Positions 20,532 through 28,598 of a DNA stretch of 64,000 bases are shown in pieces; position 1 is the first letter of the stretch, and each line of letters begins with the position of its first letter. Where the stretch lies: the NCBI GenBank assembly GCA_036376915.1, contig DASUZK010000114.1, forward strand, positions 1 to 64,000. Reading direction: 5' to 3'. Source of the stretch: VRUE01 sp036376915 (GTDB taxonomy: Bacteria; Actinomycetota; Thermoleophilia; Solirubrobacterales; 70-9). The notes beneath the pieces were generated by a model. It was not told where the DNA came from. It made no database searches and worked only from the letters and a program-made list of their open reading frames with translations. The translations under genes and the position numbers were made by a program.

Positions 20532-22253
20532 ATGCGATCACGTTCTGCCCTGGTACTCCCGGTGTCGGCGCTCGTCGTGGCCCTGATCGCCCCTGCGCAG
20601 GCGCAGGCAGCCTCTTTCCCGAGCGAAGCCGGCGACTTCATCGGCGACAACATCCAGTACTTCGTCGGTGGCCTCGTGGCGGCGATCCTGCTGCTTCTTC
20701 TGGTCGTCAGCATCACCCAGCGCCGCAGCAAGGAGAAGGTGAAGAGGCAGGCTGCCCCACCGGCGCCGTCCACCATGTCTCCAAAGCCGCCCGCCGGGCC
20801 CATATCCCCCTCCGCGACGTCCCAGACCGCCGAGCTGCCCGCCGTGCAGGCCCCGGCGGCCGCTCCCCCTCCGGCTGCATCCCCGCCACCTCCCGTCGTC
20901 GGCGGGGTGGCGCCGAGTGCCAAGGAGAAGCGCAAGCAGGCGCGCGAGCAGCAGCGCGCGGCGCGGGTCGAGCATCGCAAGCGCCGCCAGGCGGAGTCGA
21001 AGCGCAGGCGGGAAGAACGGGCGACGAAACGCGCCGAACGCCGCTTCAGCCCGCCTGGTGGGCGCAGCCGCTCCGGGCGCCGGGCGCGCAAGGACGCGGC
21101 GAAGGCAGAGCGACAGCTGGCTGAGGCCAGGGCCGCCCACGAGCGCGAACAGCTTCAGCAGGCGAGCCAGGCCGCCCAGGCCGGCGTCCCTCCGGCCCAG
21201 CCGGCTCCGGCGCCCCAGGCGCCGCCCCTGCAGGCGATGCCGCCCGCGCCACCGCTTTCCCCGCAGCCCCCGGTCGCGCCGGCTCCGCCGCCCCCCCCGG
21301 CGGCGATGGCTCCGCAGCAGGGGGCGCCTCCCGGCTACGACGGCCCTGCCGCCGCCGAGCAGAGGGTGCAGGCGAAGGTGGGGGAGATCCAGCGTGAGGA
21401 GGAGCGCATTCGTGCCGAGGCCGACCGCCGCATAGCTGAGGCGGAACGGCTCCAGCGCGAAGCCGAGCAGCGCACCGCCGCCGCCCAGGGAGGGCAGGCG
21501 ACCCAGTCGATGGAGGCCTTCCAGCCCGGCTCACCGCCGACCGCCCCGGGCGCGGGTCTCGAGACCGCCGAGCAGCGCCTTCAGCAGGAACGCGAAGCGC
21601 AGGAGAGGGCGATGGCCGAGGCGCAGGAGCGCCTGCGCCAGATCGAGGAGCGGACCAGGGAGGCGGAGCGCCGTGCAGCCGAGGCCGAGCGCCTGGCAAA
21701 GCTGAAGTCCGAGGAGGAGGAGCGAGAGCGGAGGCTGCGCGAGATCCGCGACAGCGTCGCGCAAGCGGAGGAGCGGGCCCGCGAAGCCGAGCGTCGCGCC
21801 GCCGAAGCCGAGCAGGCCGTCATCCAGTCGGTTCAGGGTCAGGGTGTCCAGCCCTCTGCGCCCCAGCCGCCCACTCCGCCGTCTCCCCAGCCCGCGCCGC
21901 CCCCGACTCCCGAGCCACCCGCGCCGCAACCGGTTCCACCCCCCGAGCCCGAGCCGCCGGCGCCTTCGCCTGCACCCGACCCCCCGACCCCGGTTCCCCA
22001 GCCGCCTGGGCCGCCCCCGGCACCAGAGCCGCCTCAGCCAACGCCGCCGGCCGCGTCTGGCAGCGGCAAGATCGAGCTCAACTCGGTCACCTTCGAGCAG
22101 CTCCGAGCCGAGAATCTCTCGGTCACCCAAGCGACCCGTCTGCTCGCCCACCGCGAGCGGCTCGGCCGCTTCGGCTCGGTCGACGATCTCGATGAGGTCG
22201 CGGGCCTGCCTCAGGAGCTGCTGGACGACCTAAAGCGCCGCTCGACCGTCTGA
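20532..22253 (+). CDS. Membrane-anchored Pro-rich/coiled-coil protein with C-terminal helix-hairpin-helix domain
   Basis: 573 aa. Likely layout: signal peptide (residues 1-27, ...APAQAQA-A), one transmembrane helix (about 45-63, FVGGLVAAILLLLLVVS), a basic Lys/Arg segment, Pro/Ala-rich linkers, two long charged coiled-coil stretches rich in AERxxREAEQR and REAERRAAEAE repeats, a second Pro-rich linker, then a ~55-residue C-terminal ComEA-like helix-hairpin-helix (KIELNSVTFEQLRAENLSV...FGSVDDLDEVAGLPQELLDDL). The last domain suggests DNA binding or a structural role; the topology would put it on the cytoplasmic side if the first segment is cleaved. No known family name. Confidence 0.75.
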   Translation: MRSRSALVLPVSALVVALIAPAQAQAASFPSEAGDFIGDNIQYFVGGLVAAILLLLLVVSITQRRSKEKVKRQAAPPAPSTMSPKPPAGPISPSATSQTAELPAVQAPAAAPPPAASPPPPVVGGVAPSAKEKRKQAREQQRAARVEHRKRRQAESKRRREERATKRAERRFSPPGGRSRSGRRARKDAAKAERQLAEARAAHEREQLQQASQAAQAGVPPAQPAPAPQAPPLQAMPPAPPLSPQPPVAPAPPPPPAAMAPQQGAPPGYDGPAAAEQRVQAKVGEIQREEERIRAEADRRIAEAERLQREAEQRTAAAQGGQATQSMEAFQPGSPPTAPGAGLETAEQRLQQEREAQERAMAEAQERLRQIEERTREAERRAAEAERLAKLKSEEEERERRLREIRDSVAQAEERAREAERRAAEAEQAVIQSVQGQGVQPSAPQPPTPPSPQPAPPPTPEPPAPQPVPPPEPEPPAPSPAPDPPTPVPQPPGPPPAPEPPQPTPPAASGSGKIELNSVTFEQLRAENLSVTQATRLLAHRERLGRFGSVDDLDEVAGLPQELLDDLKRRSTV

Positions 22254-22268
22254 CGGCCTCAGCCGGCG

Positions 22269-23648
22269 TCAGTGGGTCTCGTATGCCTCGAGCAGCTTGA
22301 GCCAGATCTCGCTGCGGCTGGGGTAGGCCGCGATGGCATGGCGGAGCTTGGGGAGGGGGACTTCGCCCACGATCGCCACTGTTGCCGCGTGGAGGAAGTC
22401 GGCGGTCTCGAAGCCGGTGAAGGTGGCGCCGACGACGATCTGGCGGGAATCGTCCACGACGATGCGAGAGGTGCCGCCGGTGCCCTTGCCCTGGAAGCTG
22501 GCCCCGGCCGTGCCGTCGGTGGGGACGTCGACGGCACGGGCGTCGATTCCGGCCTCGCGGGCCTGGTCGAGGGTCTTGCCAGCCGCGGCGACCTGGGGGT
22601 CGGTGAAGGTGACGCGTGGCGAGCCGAGCCCTTCGGCGACGGCCTCGACCGGGCGCCCGAGGGCGTTCTCGGCGGCGACCCAGGCCTGGTACTTGCCCAT
22701 GTGGGTGAAGAGGGCGCGGCCGTTGACGTCGCCGACGGCGTAGAGCCAGTCGCGGCCGCCGACCATCATGCGGTCGTTCGTCTCGAGGAATCCGCCCTCG
22801 CCCGGCTCCACGCCGACCGACTCCAGGCCGATCCTTTCGCTGCGCGGTTTGCGGCCGACGGCGACGAGGATCTCGGCGGCGGCGACGGTCCCGCCGTCGT
22901 CGAGCACGACCGTGACGACGTCGCGCTCCCGGCTCACCTCCGTGGCTTTGATGCCCGTGCGCACATCCACGCCGTGGTGCTCGCTCAGCGCCAGCGCCAC
23001 CTGATCCCCGGCGAACGGCTCCTCGCGTGGAAGCAGCCGCCCTGCGCCCTCGACCAGGGTCACCCTCGTGCCGAGCGTGGCCCAGGCCTGTGCCAGCTCC
23101 GAGCCGACCGGGCCGCCCCCGAGCACGATCATGCTCTCCGGCACCCGCTTCGAGGTCGTCGCCTCGCGGTTGTTTCACGCGCGCGCCGAGTCGAGGCCGT
23201 CGACCGGCGGCATCGCCGCGCCGCTGCCGGTCGCGACCACGACGGCCTTGGCGGCCACGAGCACGTCCCCGCCGACGCGCACGCGGCGCTCGCCGTCGAG
23301 GCTTCCCTCGCCGCGGAAGAGCTCGATCCCCCGTTCCTCCAGCCAGGGCAGCTGGCCGGAGTCGTCGAGGTCGTGGATCACCTCGTCGCGGCGGTCGAGG
23401 ATCGCCTGTGGGTCGAGCTTCCCGGTGACCGCCTCGGCGACGCCGGGCACCCGCCGCGCCTCGCCGAGCAGGTCGGCGGGCCGCAGCAGCGCCTTCGAGG
23501 GCATGCAGGCGTAGTAGGAGCACTCGCCGCCGACCAGGTGCTGCTCGACGATCGCGACCGACATCCCGCCGTCGGCAAGCCTCCCGGCGCAGACCTCTCC
23601 CGGCGCCCCGGCGCCGAGGACGATCGCGTCGAACTGCAAGTCGGCCAC
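22269..23648 (-). pseudogene. Pyridine nucleotide-disulfide oxidoreductase (dihydrolipoamide/mercuric-reductase-like) interrupted by in-frame TGA
   Basis: The two halves are in the same frame. The N-terminal 157 codons from ATG 23648 carry the FAD-binding GAGAPGEVCAGRLADGG and the redox-active GGECSYYACMPSKALLRP (CxxxxC). A TGA at 23175-23177 follows GLDSARA, and the frame then continues N-N-R-E-A-T-T-S-K-R to the NAD-binding VLGGGPVGSELAQAW and a full C-terminal domain to 22269. Related enzymes have Trp at that site, so one G-to-A change would explain it. A separate restart at ATG 23144 could give only the second half. Either a pseudogene, readthrough, or sequence error. Confidence 0.75.
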
Positions 23649-23670
23649 CGGGTATTCCTACCCGACGCCG

Positions 23671-23676
23671 TACAAT
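23671..23676 (+). promoter_or_regulatory. Possible -10 element of the ssrA promoter
   Basis: TACAAT lies 15 bases before the mature 5' end of tmRNA, matching the sigma-70 -10 consensus at four to five positions. No convincing -35 element at the right spacing. The oxidoreductase gene on the other strand starts at 23648, so the short divergent gap should hold both promoters. Confidence 0.4.
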
Positions 23677-23691
23677 CCGTCCACATAGCAC

Positions 23692-24050
23692 GGGGGCGAC
23701 AGGCTTCGACGTGGTCGGTCCGTGCGAACGGTTGCAGGTCGAGGTTGCCGGAGGCCTCGTTAAACCCCGGCACCAACCAATACGTGCGGACCATGAGTTC
23801 GCCCTCGCTGCCTAGCTAGAACCTAGGCGATGAGAGTCGGTCCTCTCCCGCCCGCGGAGGGGGCAGCCGGCTTCAGAACGCGGGCTCACCCAGGCGGATC
23901 GCCCCGTCTGCCAGGGGACAATTCAGAGGGCTCTATCTCCCGCAGTGCCCGCCGGCGCGGACCCCGGGAGACGAGAATCAAGCGCCGGCTATACCTGTAG
24001 ACACCTTCGCGCTACGGCCTCGGACGCCGGTTCGATTCCGGCCGCCTCCA
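23692..24050 (+). ncRNA. ssrA: Transfer-messenger RNA (tmRNA)
   Basis: About 359 nt. The 5' end GGGGGCGACAGGCTTCGACG is the universal tmRNA start. The 3' end has the T-arm GGTTCGATTCC and acceptor strand CGCCTCC plus discriminator A, pairing with the 5' GGGGGCG (one G-U). CCA is not encoded. The tag reading frame is seen at 23786-23815: GCG GAC CAT GAG TTC GCC CTC GCT GCC TAG, giving ADHEFALAA, with the ALAA degradation signal. It rescues ribosomes stalled on broken mRNAs together with SmpB. Confidence 0.96.
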
Positions 24051-24059
24051 TGAATATTT

Positions 24060-24109
24060 GCCGACGGGCCTGCAACACCCCTCATAGGGAGAGTTTTAGG
24101 CCCGTCGGC
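24060..24109. repeat. 50-nt palindrome of the CTAT-centre family between ssrA and the peroxiredoxin gene
   Basis: Perfect 12-nt arms GCCGACGGGCCT (24060-24071) and AGGCCCGTCGGC (24098-24109). On the minus strand the centre reads CTAAAACTCTCCCTATGAGGGG, close to the centre of the element at 43486-43534. The right arm covers the last codons of the convergent peroxiredoxin gene. It may serve as a two-way terminator for ssrA and that gene. Confidence 0.82.
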
Positions 24110-24663
24110 GGGTGTAGCCAGGCGAGGATTTCGTCTGCGTCGCGGTCGGGGGGGAAGACCGGGTAGAAGGTCTTGACGATCTTGCCGGATTCGGCGACGA
24201 AGGTGAGGCGCTTGTAGAGGGTCATGTCCTCGACTTCGAAGGTGGGCAGGCGCAGCTCGTCGCGGAGGCGAAGGTCACCGTCGGACAGCAGGGGGAACGG
24301 AATGTGCTCGCGCTCGGCGAACTCGCGCTGTTCCTCCGGGCTCTGGGTGCTGATGCCCATCACGGTCGCACCGAGTGCTGAGAACTCGGCCAGGCTGTCG
24401 CGGTAGGCGCAGCTCTGCGGCGTGCAGCCACGGGCGCCGGGGATGTCGTCCCAGCCGGCCGGTGAGGGCTGTCCCGGCGTACCGGTTCGCGGGTAGACGT
24501 AGGCGACGAGTCGCTCCTGGCCTGACGCCGCGAGATCGACCGGGCCGTCCAGGGTGGAGGGCAGCTGCAGCTCCGGCAGCGTCAGCCCGGTGAGGTGATC
24601 CGCGGCGCCGTCGTCCTCGGGAACGGGCAGGTCGGGTGGCAGCTCGGCGAAGTCAGCGTTCAC
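24082..24663 (-). CDS. Peroxiredoxin (AhpC/TSA family, Bcp-like)
   Basis: About 193 aa from GTG 24663 (an upstream ATG 24687 would overlap the divergent gene's start). Thiol peroxidase that reduces hydroperoxides. The core has LVAYVYPRTGTPGQP, then GARGCTPQSCAYRDSLAEFSALGATVMGIS, with the peroxidatic Cys in GCTPQSC and a second Cys four residues on as the likely resolving partner, as in Bcp/PrxQ. An insertion (SPAGWDDIP) between the TPG and Cys segments marks the actinobacterial subgroup. The stop codon and last residues lie within the palindrome at 24060-24109. Confidence 0.88.
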   Translation of the reverse strand: MNADFAELPPDLPVPEDDGAADHLTGLTLPELQLPSTLDGPVDLAASGQERLVAYVYPRTGTPGQPSPAGWDDIPGARGCTPQSCAYRDSLAEFSALGATVMGISTQSPEEQREFAEREHIPFPLLSDGDLRLRDELRLPTFEVEDMTLYKRLTFVAESGKIVKTFYPVFPPDRDADEILAWLHPPTGLKLSL

Positions 24664-24685
24664 GCGCCCATCGTATGGTGGGCTC

Positions 24686-25228
24686 ATGGATCGCCACGTC
24701 GCCTTCCTGCGCGGGATGAACCTGGGCAACCGGCGGATCAAGAACGACGAGCTGCGCCGCTGCTTCGAGGAGCTGGATTTGACCGACGTCGCCTGCTTCC
24801 GCGCCAGCGGCAATGTGATCTTCGGTTGCGAGAGAGTGGGCGCCGAGAAGCTGACAGGGCGGATCGAAGCCGGGCTTGGCGAGTCGCTTGGCTACGAGGT
24901 GCCGGTCTTCCTGCGCGGTGCTGACGAGCTGAGGGCGATGGCGGCGCACGAGCCGTTCGAGCGGTCTGCCCTCGCGGCCTCGAAGGGCAAGATTCAGGTG
25001 GTGCTTCTACAGAGAAAGCCTGCGGCCGCGAACCGCAAGGAGGCGCTGGCGCAATCGAGCGACGACGACCGGCTTGCGATCGACGGGCGCGAGCTCTACT
25101 GGCTTCCCCGTGGCGGCATGTCCGAATCGGAGCTTGACCTGAAGGCAATCGGCGCGGCTCTCGGCCGCCACACGATCAGGACCAAGGGCACGATCGACCA
25201 GATCGCCGCAAAGCACTTCGAAGACTGA
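24686..25228 (+). CDS. DUF1697 family protein
   Basis: 180 aa. The start MDRHVAFLRGMNLGNRRIKNDELRRCFEELDLTDVACFRASGNVIF is the typical DUF1697 opening (alpha/beta fold, RGxNxG and SGNVIF motifs). The ending ...GRHTIRTKGTIDQIAAKHFED also fits: family members end in a TxRNxxTxxKL-like segment. Biochemical role unknown. Divergent from the peroxiredoxin gene with starts almost back to back. Confidence 0.87.
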   Translation: MDRHVAFLRGMNLGNRRIKNDELRRCFEELDLTDVACFRASGNVIFGCERVGAEKLTGRIEAGLGESLGYEVPVFLRGADELRAMAAHEPFERSALAASKGKIQVVLLQRKPAAANRKEALAQSSDDDRLAIDGRELYWLPRGGMSESELDLKAIGAALGRHTIRTKGTIDQIAAKHFED

Positions 25229-25231
25229 TCG

Positions 25232-25426
25232 CTAACGGCGCCCGAGTCGGCGGTTGATTCGCGAGTTCAGCTCCATATAGACCGTGGCGCCCGCCCACGA
25301 GGCGAGGATGAGTATCGCTGGCGGTGCTCCGAAGCCGACGATCGCGATGCCGGCGGCTATCGACACGAGTGAACTGAGGATGATCGCCCCTCGGGGAAAT
25401 TTGAGAAACCGTGCCATCAGGTCCAT
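25232..25426 (-). CDS. Small membrane protein of unknown function
   Basis: 64 aa from ATG 25426. Two predicted transmembrane segments (GAIILSSLVSIAAGIAIVGFG and PAILILASWAGATVYMEL) and a basic C-terminus NSRINRRLGRR. It overlaps the end of the next upstream small gene by 10 bases, so the pair is probably translated together. Convergent with the DUF1697 gene, whose stop is 3 bases away. No family recognised. Confidence 0.5.
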   Translation of the reverse strand: MDLMARFLKFPRGAIILSSLVSIAAGIAIVGFGAPPAILILASWAGATVYMELNSRINRRLGRR

Positions 25427-25653
25427 ATCTTGATGATAAGAGCCACGATGGCTGCCGGCCACCCCCAGGTGAAGCCCTCTCCCAGGCCCTCGTTGACACG
25501 CTGGCTGAGGATCTCGGGCGGCTGTTCCTCGGCGATGGCCCGAGATGCGGAATAGCCGCTGAAATATGCCATCGCGCCGCCCAAGACCGAGATGGCCGTC
25601 ACCGCCGCCTCGATCAGTTCTCCGGCGTCGCCTTGTTCGATCGGGAACACCAC
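25417..25653 (-). CDS. Small membrane protein of unknown function
   Basis: 78 aa. Two hydrophobic segments: AVTAISVLGGAMAYFSGYSA and a C-terminal GWPAAIVALIIKIW, with an acidic region in between (AEEQPPEILSQRVNEGLGEG). Its end overlaps the start of the 64-aa gene downstream. No family recognised; the pair could be a two-subunit membrane unit. Confidence 0.5.
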   Translation of the reverse strand: MVFPIEQGDAGELIEAAVTAISVLGGAMAYFSGYSASRAIAEEQPPEILSQRVNEGLGEGFTWGWPAAIVALIIKIWT

Positions 25654-25695
25654 ACCAGGCTAGGCCCGATGGATGCACGTGTGGTGCGGAGAGTG

Positions 25696-26634
25696 TCACG
25701 CATATGTCGAAATATCCGCACGAGGGAGCGCTGCCAGCCGGGCGTCGGAGCTGACTGAGGCGATTTCGCCGGGGAGGGCGGAGAGCTGGACGTTTGAGAC
25801 GAACTCCATCCGCTGGCCGAGGGGGCGGAAGAAGTTGTCGTAGTGGGTCGGGACCACCACCGCCGGGTCGAGACGGGGGAGGATCCGCTTCCAGTAGTCC
25901 TCGGTGAAGCTGCGGCCGGCGACGCCTGCCAGGAAGACGTCGACGCCCCGCTCGCGGATCGCCTCGTCGATCAGGTTGGCGCTCCCCTGGTGATAGAAGC
26001 GGATGCCGGCGACGCGGATCGAGATGCCCCAGACCTGGCCGCAGCGGTAGGCGCTCGGAGAGAGCGCGTCGAGGTGCTCGCAGGTGAGGTCGCCGTCGTA
26101 GGGGACGGCGAGGCCGAGCAGCAGCTTCGAGTGGACGCTGGGCGTGAAGCTCACCTCGAACGGCCCCAGCTCGTAGGTGCGGTAGGGCTCGACCGAGACC
26201 GCCCGCTCGGCGAGGCCGTGCAGGCCCATCAGCGTCGCCAGCGAGTCCGAGCCATAGGCATTGCAGCCGAAGCGGCGGGCGATCGCCGGGGCGTCGACCG
26301 CGTGGTCGAAGTGCGTGTGGCCGACGAGGACGCCGGCGACCTCTCCGGGCGCGTGGACGAAGCGGTCCAGTGCGGCCGGGTCGGGCAGCGTTGGGCGCCG
26401 CCGCAGGAGGTCGGCGAACGGGACCCGGGAGAGGTAGGGGTCGACGAACAGAGTCTGCCCCTCGAAGCTCATCCGGTAGCCCGAGACGCCGAGCCATTCG
26501 ACTTCCAGCCCGGCGGGCAGCTCCAGGGGCCGGTCCTCCAGCTCGCCGAGGGCCTGGCCGTCTTCGCGCTGGGTGGAGCGCCGAGTCAGTTGTGCCTTTG
26601 CAAGATCTCCCAGGTGTCGCAGTGGCCCCGCCAT
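25696..26634 (-). CDS. Metallo-beta-lactamase-fold hydrolase (UlaG-like)
   Basis: 312 aa. The metal-binding motif HTHFDHAVD is at about residues 100-110; a second His lies in FTPSVHSKLL and a third in VVVPTHYDNFF, with Asp in the FVDPYLSR and GVDVFLAG segments. The order matches the UlaG/L-ascorbate-6-phosphate lactonase-like branch of the MBL fold. Substrate unknown. Divergent from the ABC-F gene with 53 bases between starts. Confidence 0.83.
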   Translation of the reverse strand: MAGPLRHLGDLAKAQLTRRSTQREDGQALGELEDRPLELPAGLEVEWLGVSGYRMSFEGQTLFVDPYLSRVPFADLLRRRPTLPDPAALDRFVHAPGEVAGVLVGHTHFDHAVDAPAIARRFGCNAYGSDSLATLMGLHGLAERAVSVEPYRTYELGPFEVSFTPSVHSKLLLGLAVPYDGDLTCEHLDALSPSAYRCGQVWGISIRVAGIRFYHQGSANLIDEAIRERGVDVFLAGVAGRSFTEDYWKRILPRLDPAVVVPTHYDNFFRPLGQRMEFVSNVQLSALPGEIASVSSDARLAALPRADISTYA

Positions 26635-26687
26635 CGCCCAGCGAGGTTACGCCTGCTACGCCCGGGCCGCGTAGTGTCAGGGTGCCC

Positions 26688-28598
26688 ATGGCCATCGCCA
26701 CAGCCACCACGATCGACGTCTACGCCGGCGGGGAGCTGCTCTTCGCCGACGTCTCCTTCAAGCTCGAGCCGCGCGAGCGGATGACCCTCTCTGGGCGCAA
26801 CGGCGCCGGCAAGTCGACCCTGCTCCGGATCCTCGCCGGCGAGAGGCCGCCCGACTCCGGCAGCATCGCTCTGCGGAAAGGGGCTCGGGTCGCCCTGCAC
26901 GACCAGCGGCCCCCGCGCGACGCCGAGATCTTGCTCGGCGACTACGTCTTCTCCGGGCGCGCCGACATGCAGGAGACCGAGGCGGAGCTGGCGCGCCTGG
27001 AGGAGGAGATGGCGAAGGGCGAGCCCGACGAAGAGACGATGCGTGCCTACTCAACCGCCCAGCAGCGGCTCGAAGCCGGCGGCGGCTACCGCTGGCGCGA
27101 CGACGTGCTCGCCGTGCTCGGCGGCCTCGGCTTCGGCGAGGAGGCGGCCGAACGGCGGCTCTCGACCTTCTCCGGCGGCGAGCTGACCCGTGCCTCGCTG
27201 GCCCGCGCCCTCGCCGCCCGCCCCCACCTGCTGCTCCTCGACGAGCCGACGAACCATCTCGACATACCCTCACTGGAGTGGCTGGAGCGCTACCTGGTCG
27301 ACCTCGACGCCGCCGTCGTCCTCGTCGCCCACGATCGCTGGTTCCTGGAGGCGGTGGGGACGTCGGTGCTGGAGCTGGAGGCCCGCAAGGGGCGCTTCTT
27401 CGCCGGCCCGTGGCACGCCTGGCGCAAGGAGCAGGCGGCGCGCGAGATCGCCCGCGGCAAGGCGATCGAGCGCCAGCAGGCCGAGATCGAGCGGATGGAG
27501 CGCTTCGTCGAGCGCTTCCGCTACAAGGCGACGAAGGCACGCCAGGCGCAGTCGCGGCTGAAGCAGATCGACAAGATCAAGCGCGACGGGGTGAAGGCCG
27601 AGGCGCGCGACCGGCGCAACCTGCGGTTCTCGTTCGTCACCCCCGAGCGGCCGGGCCGCGTCGTGCTGAAACTGGTCGGCGCCAAGATCGAGGTGCCGGG
27701 ACGGGTCCTGCTCGAGGGAGCCGAGCTCGAAGTCGAGCGCGGCGAGCACGTCGTCCTCGTCGGCCCCAACGGTGCCGGCAAGACCAGCCTGATCGAGACC
27801 CTTGCGGAGAGGCGCGAGCCCGCTGCCGGCTCGGTCCGGACCGGCCACAACGTCAAGGTCGGCTACCTCTCCCAGCACGCCGATTCCGCGGCGGGGGAGG
27901 GGACGGTGCTCGATGCCGCCCAGCGCGGCACCGGCCTCAGCGGGCAGAAGGCGCGAGACCTGCTCGGCGGCTTCCTCTTCTCCGGGGCCGACGTGGAGAA
28001 AGCGCTCGACGACATCTCGGGCGGGGAGCAGCGGCGGCTCTCGCTGGCGATCCTCGTCGCCTCCGGCGCCAACGTCCTGATCCTCGACGAGCCGACCAAC
28101 CACCTCGACGTCGAGAGCCGCGAGGCCCTGGAGGACGCGCTCTCGGCCTTCGAGGGCGCGGTGATCCTCGTCTCCCACGACCGCGCCCTGCTGGAGGCGG
28201 TCGGCAGCCGCACCGTCGTCTGCGAGGACGGCCGGCTGGAGAGCCACCCGAACGGCTGGGCCGCCTACCAGCGCGAGCGCGACGAACGGGCGGAAGCCGA
28301 CGCGTCCGCTGCGGCGGCCCAGAAGCGGGCAGGCAAAGCCGCCAAGCGGGCGAAGCCCGGTGCCGCCTCGAAGAGCGCCGCCCGCAAGGCGAGCCGCCTG
28401 GCGGAGAAGATCGAGGTGGCCGAGGCCGAGCTGGCCGCGGTCGAGGAGGAGCTGGCCGACCCGGCCGCCTGGTCGACCCCGGCCAAGGCGGAGCAGGCAG
28501 CCGAGCGCCACGAGGCTGCGAAGCGCGCGCTCGCCGAGCTCTACGAGCGCTGGGAGGAGGCCGAGCGGGCCGTCAGCGCAGCGGGCGATCCAGCCTGA
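26688..28598 (+). CDS. ABC-F family ATPase (translation factor/ribosome protection type)
   Basis: 636 aa from ATG 26688. Two ABC domains without membrane segments: Walker A GRNGAGKST (residues 36-44) and GPNGAGKTS, signatures FSGGELTRASLARAL and ISGGEQRRLSLAI, Walker B LLLLDEPTNHLD and LILDEPTNHLD, separated by the Arg/Lys-rich P-site linker (RFVERFRYKATKARQAQSR). A C-terminal Ala/Glu/Lys coiled coil follows. Family members bind the ribosomal E site; it could be Uup/EttA-like housekeeping or antibiotic protection. The last 26 bases overlap the convergent P450 gene. Confidence 0.93.
   Translation: MAIATATTIDVYAGGELLFADVSFKLEPRERMTLSGRNGAGKSTLLRILAGERPPDSGSIALRKGARVALHDQRPPRDAEILLGDYVFSGRADMQETEAELARLEEEMAKGEPDEETMRAYSTAQQRLEAGGGYRWRDDVLAVLGGLGFGEEAAERRLSTFSGGELTRASLARALAARPHLLLLDEPTNHLDIPSLEWLERYLVDLDAAVVLVAHDRWFLEAVGTSVLELEARKGRFFAGPWHAWRKEQAAREIARGKAIERQQAEIERMERFVERFRYKATKARQAQSRLKQIDKIKRDGVKAEARDRRNLRFSFVTPERPGRVVLKLVGAKIEVPGRVLLEGAELEVERGEHVVLVGPNGAGKTSLIETLAERREPAAGSVRTGHNVKVGYLSQHADSAAGEGTVLDAAQRGTGLSGQKARDLLGGFLFSGADVEKALDDISGGEQRRLSLAILVASGANVLILDEPTNHLDVESREALEDALSAFEGAVILVSHDRALLEAVGSRTVVCEDGRLESHPNGWAAYQRERDERAEADASAAAAQKRAGKAAKRAKPGAASKSAARKASRLAEKIEVAEAELAAVEEELADPAAWSTPAKAEQAAERHEAAKRALAELYERWEEAERAVSAAGDPA

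Noticed and set aside
23144..23210. Selenocysteine insertion at the TGA in the oxidoreductase gene
   Set aside because: Relatives have Trp there, not Cys; the redox cysteines lie elsewhere, and I could not see a SECIS-like hairpin after the codon.
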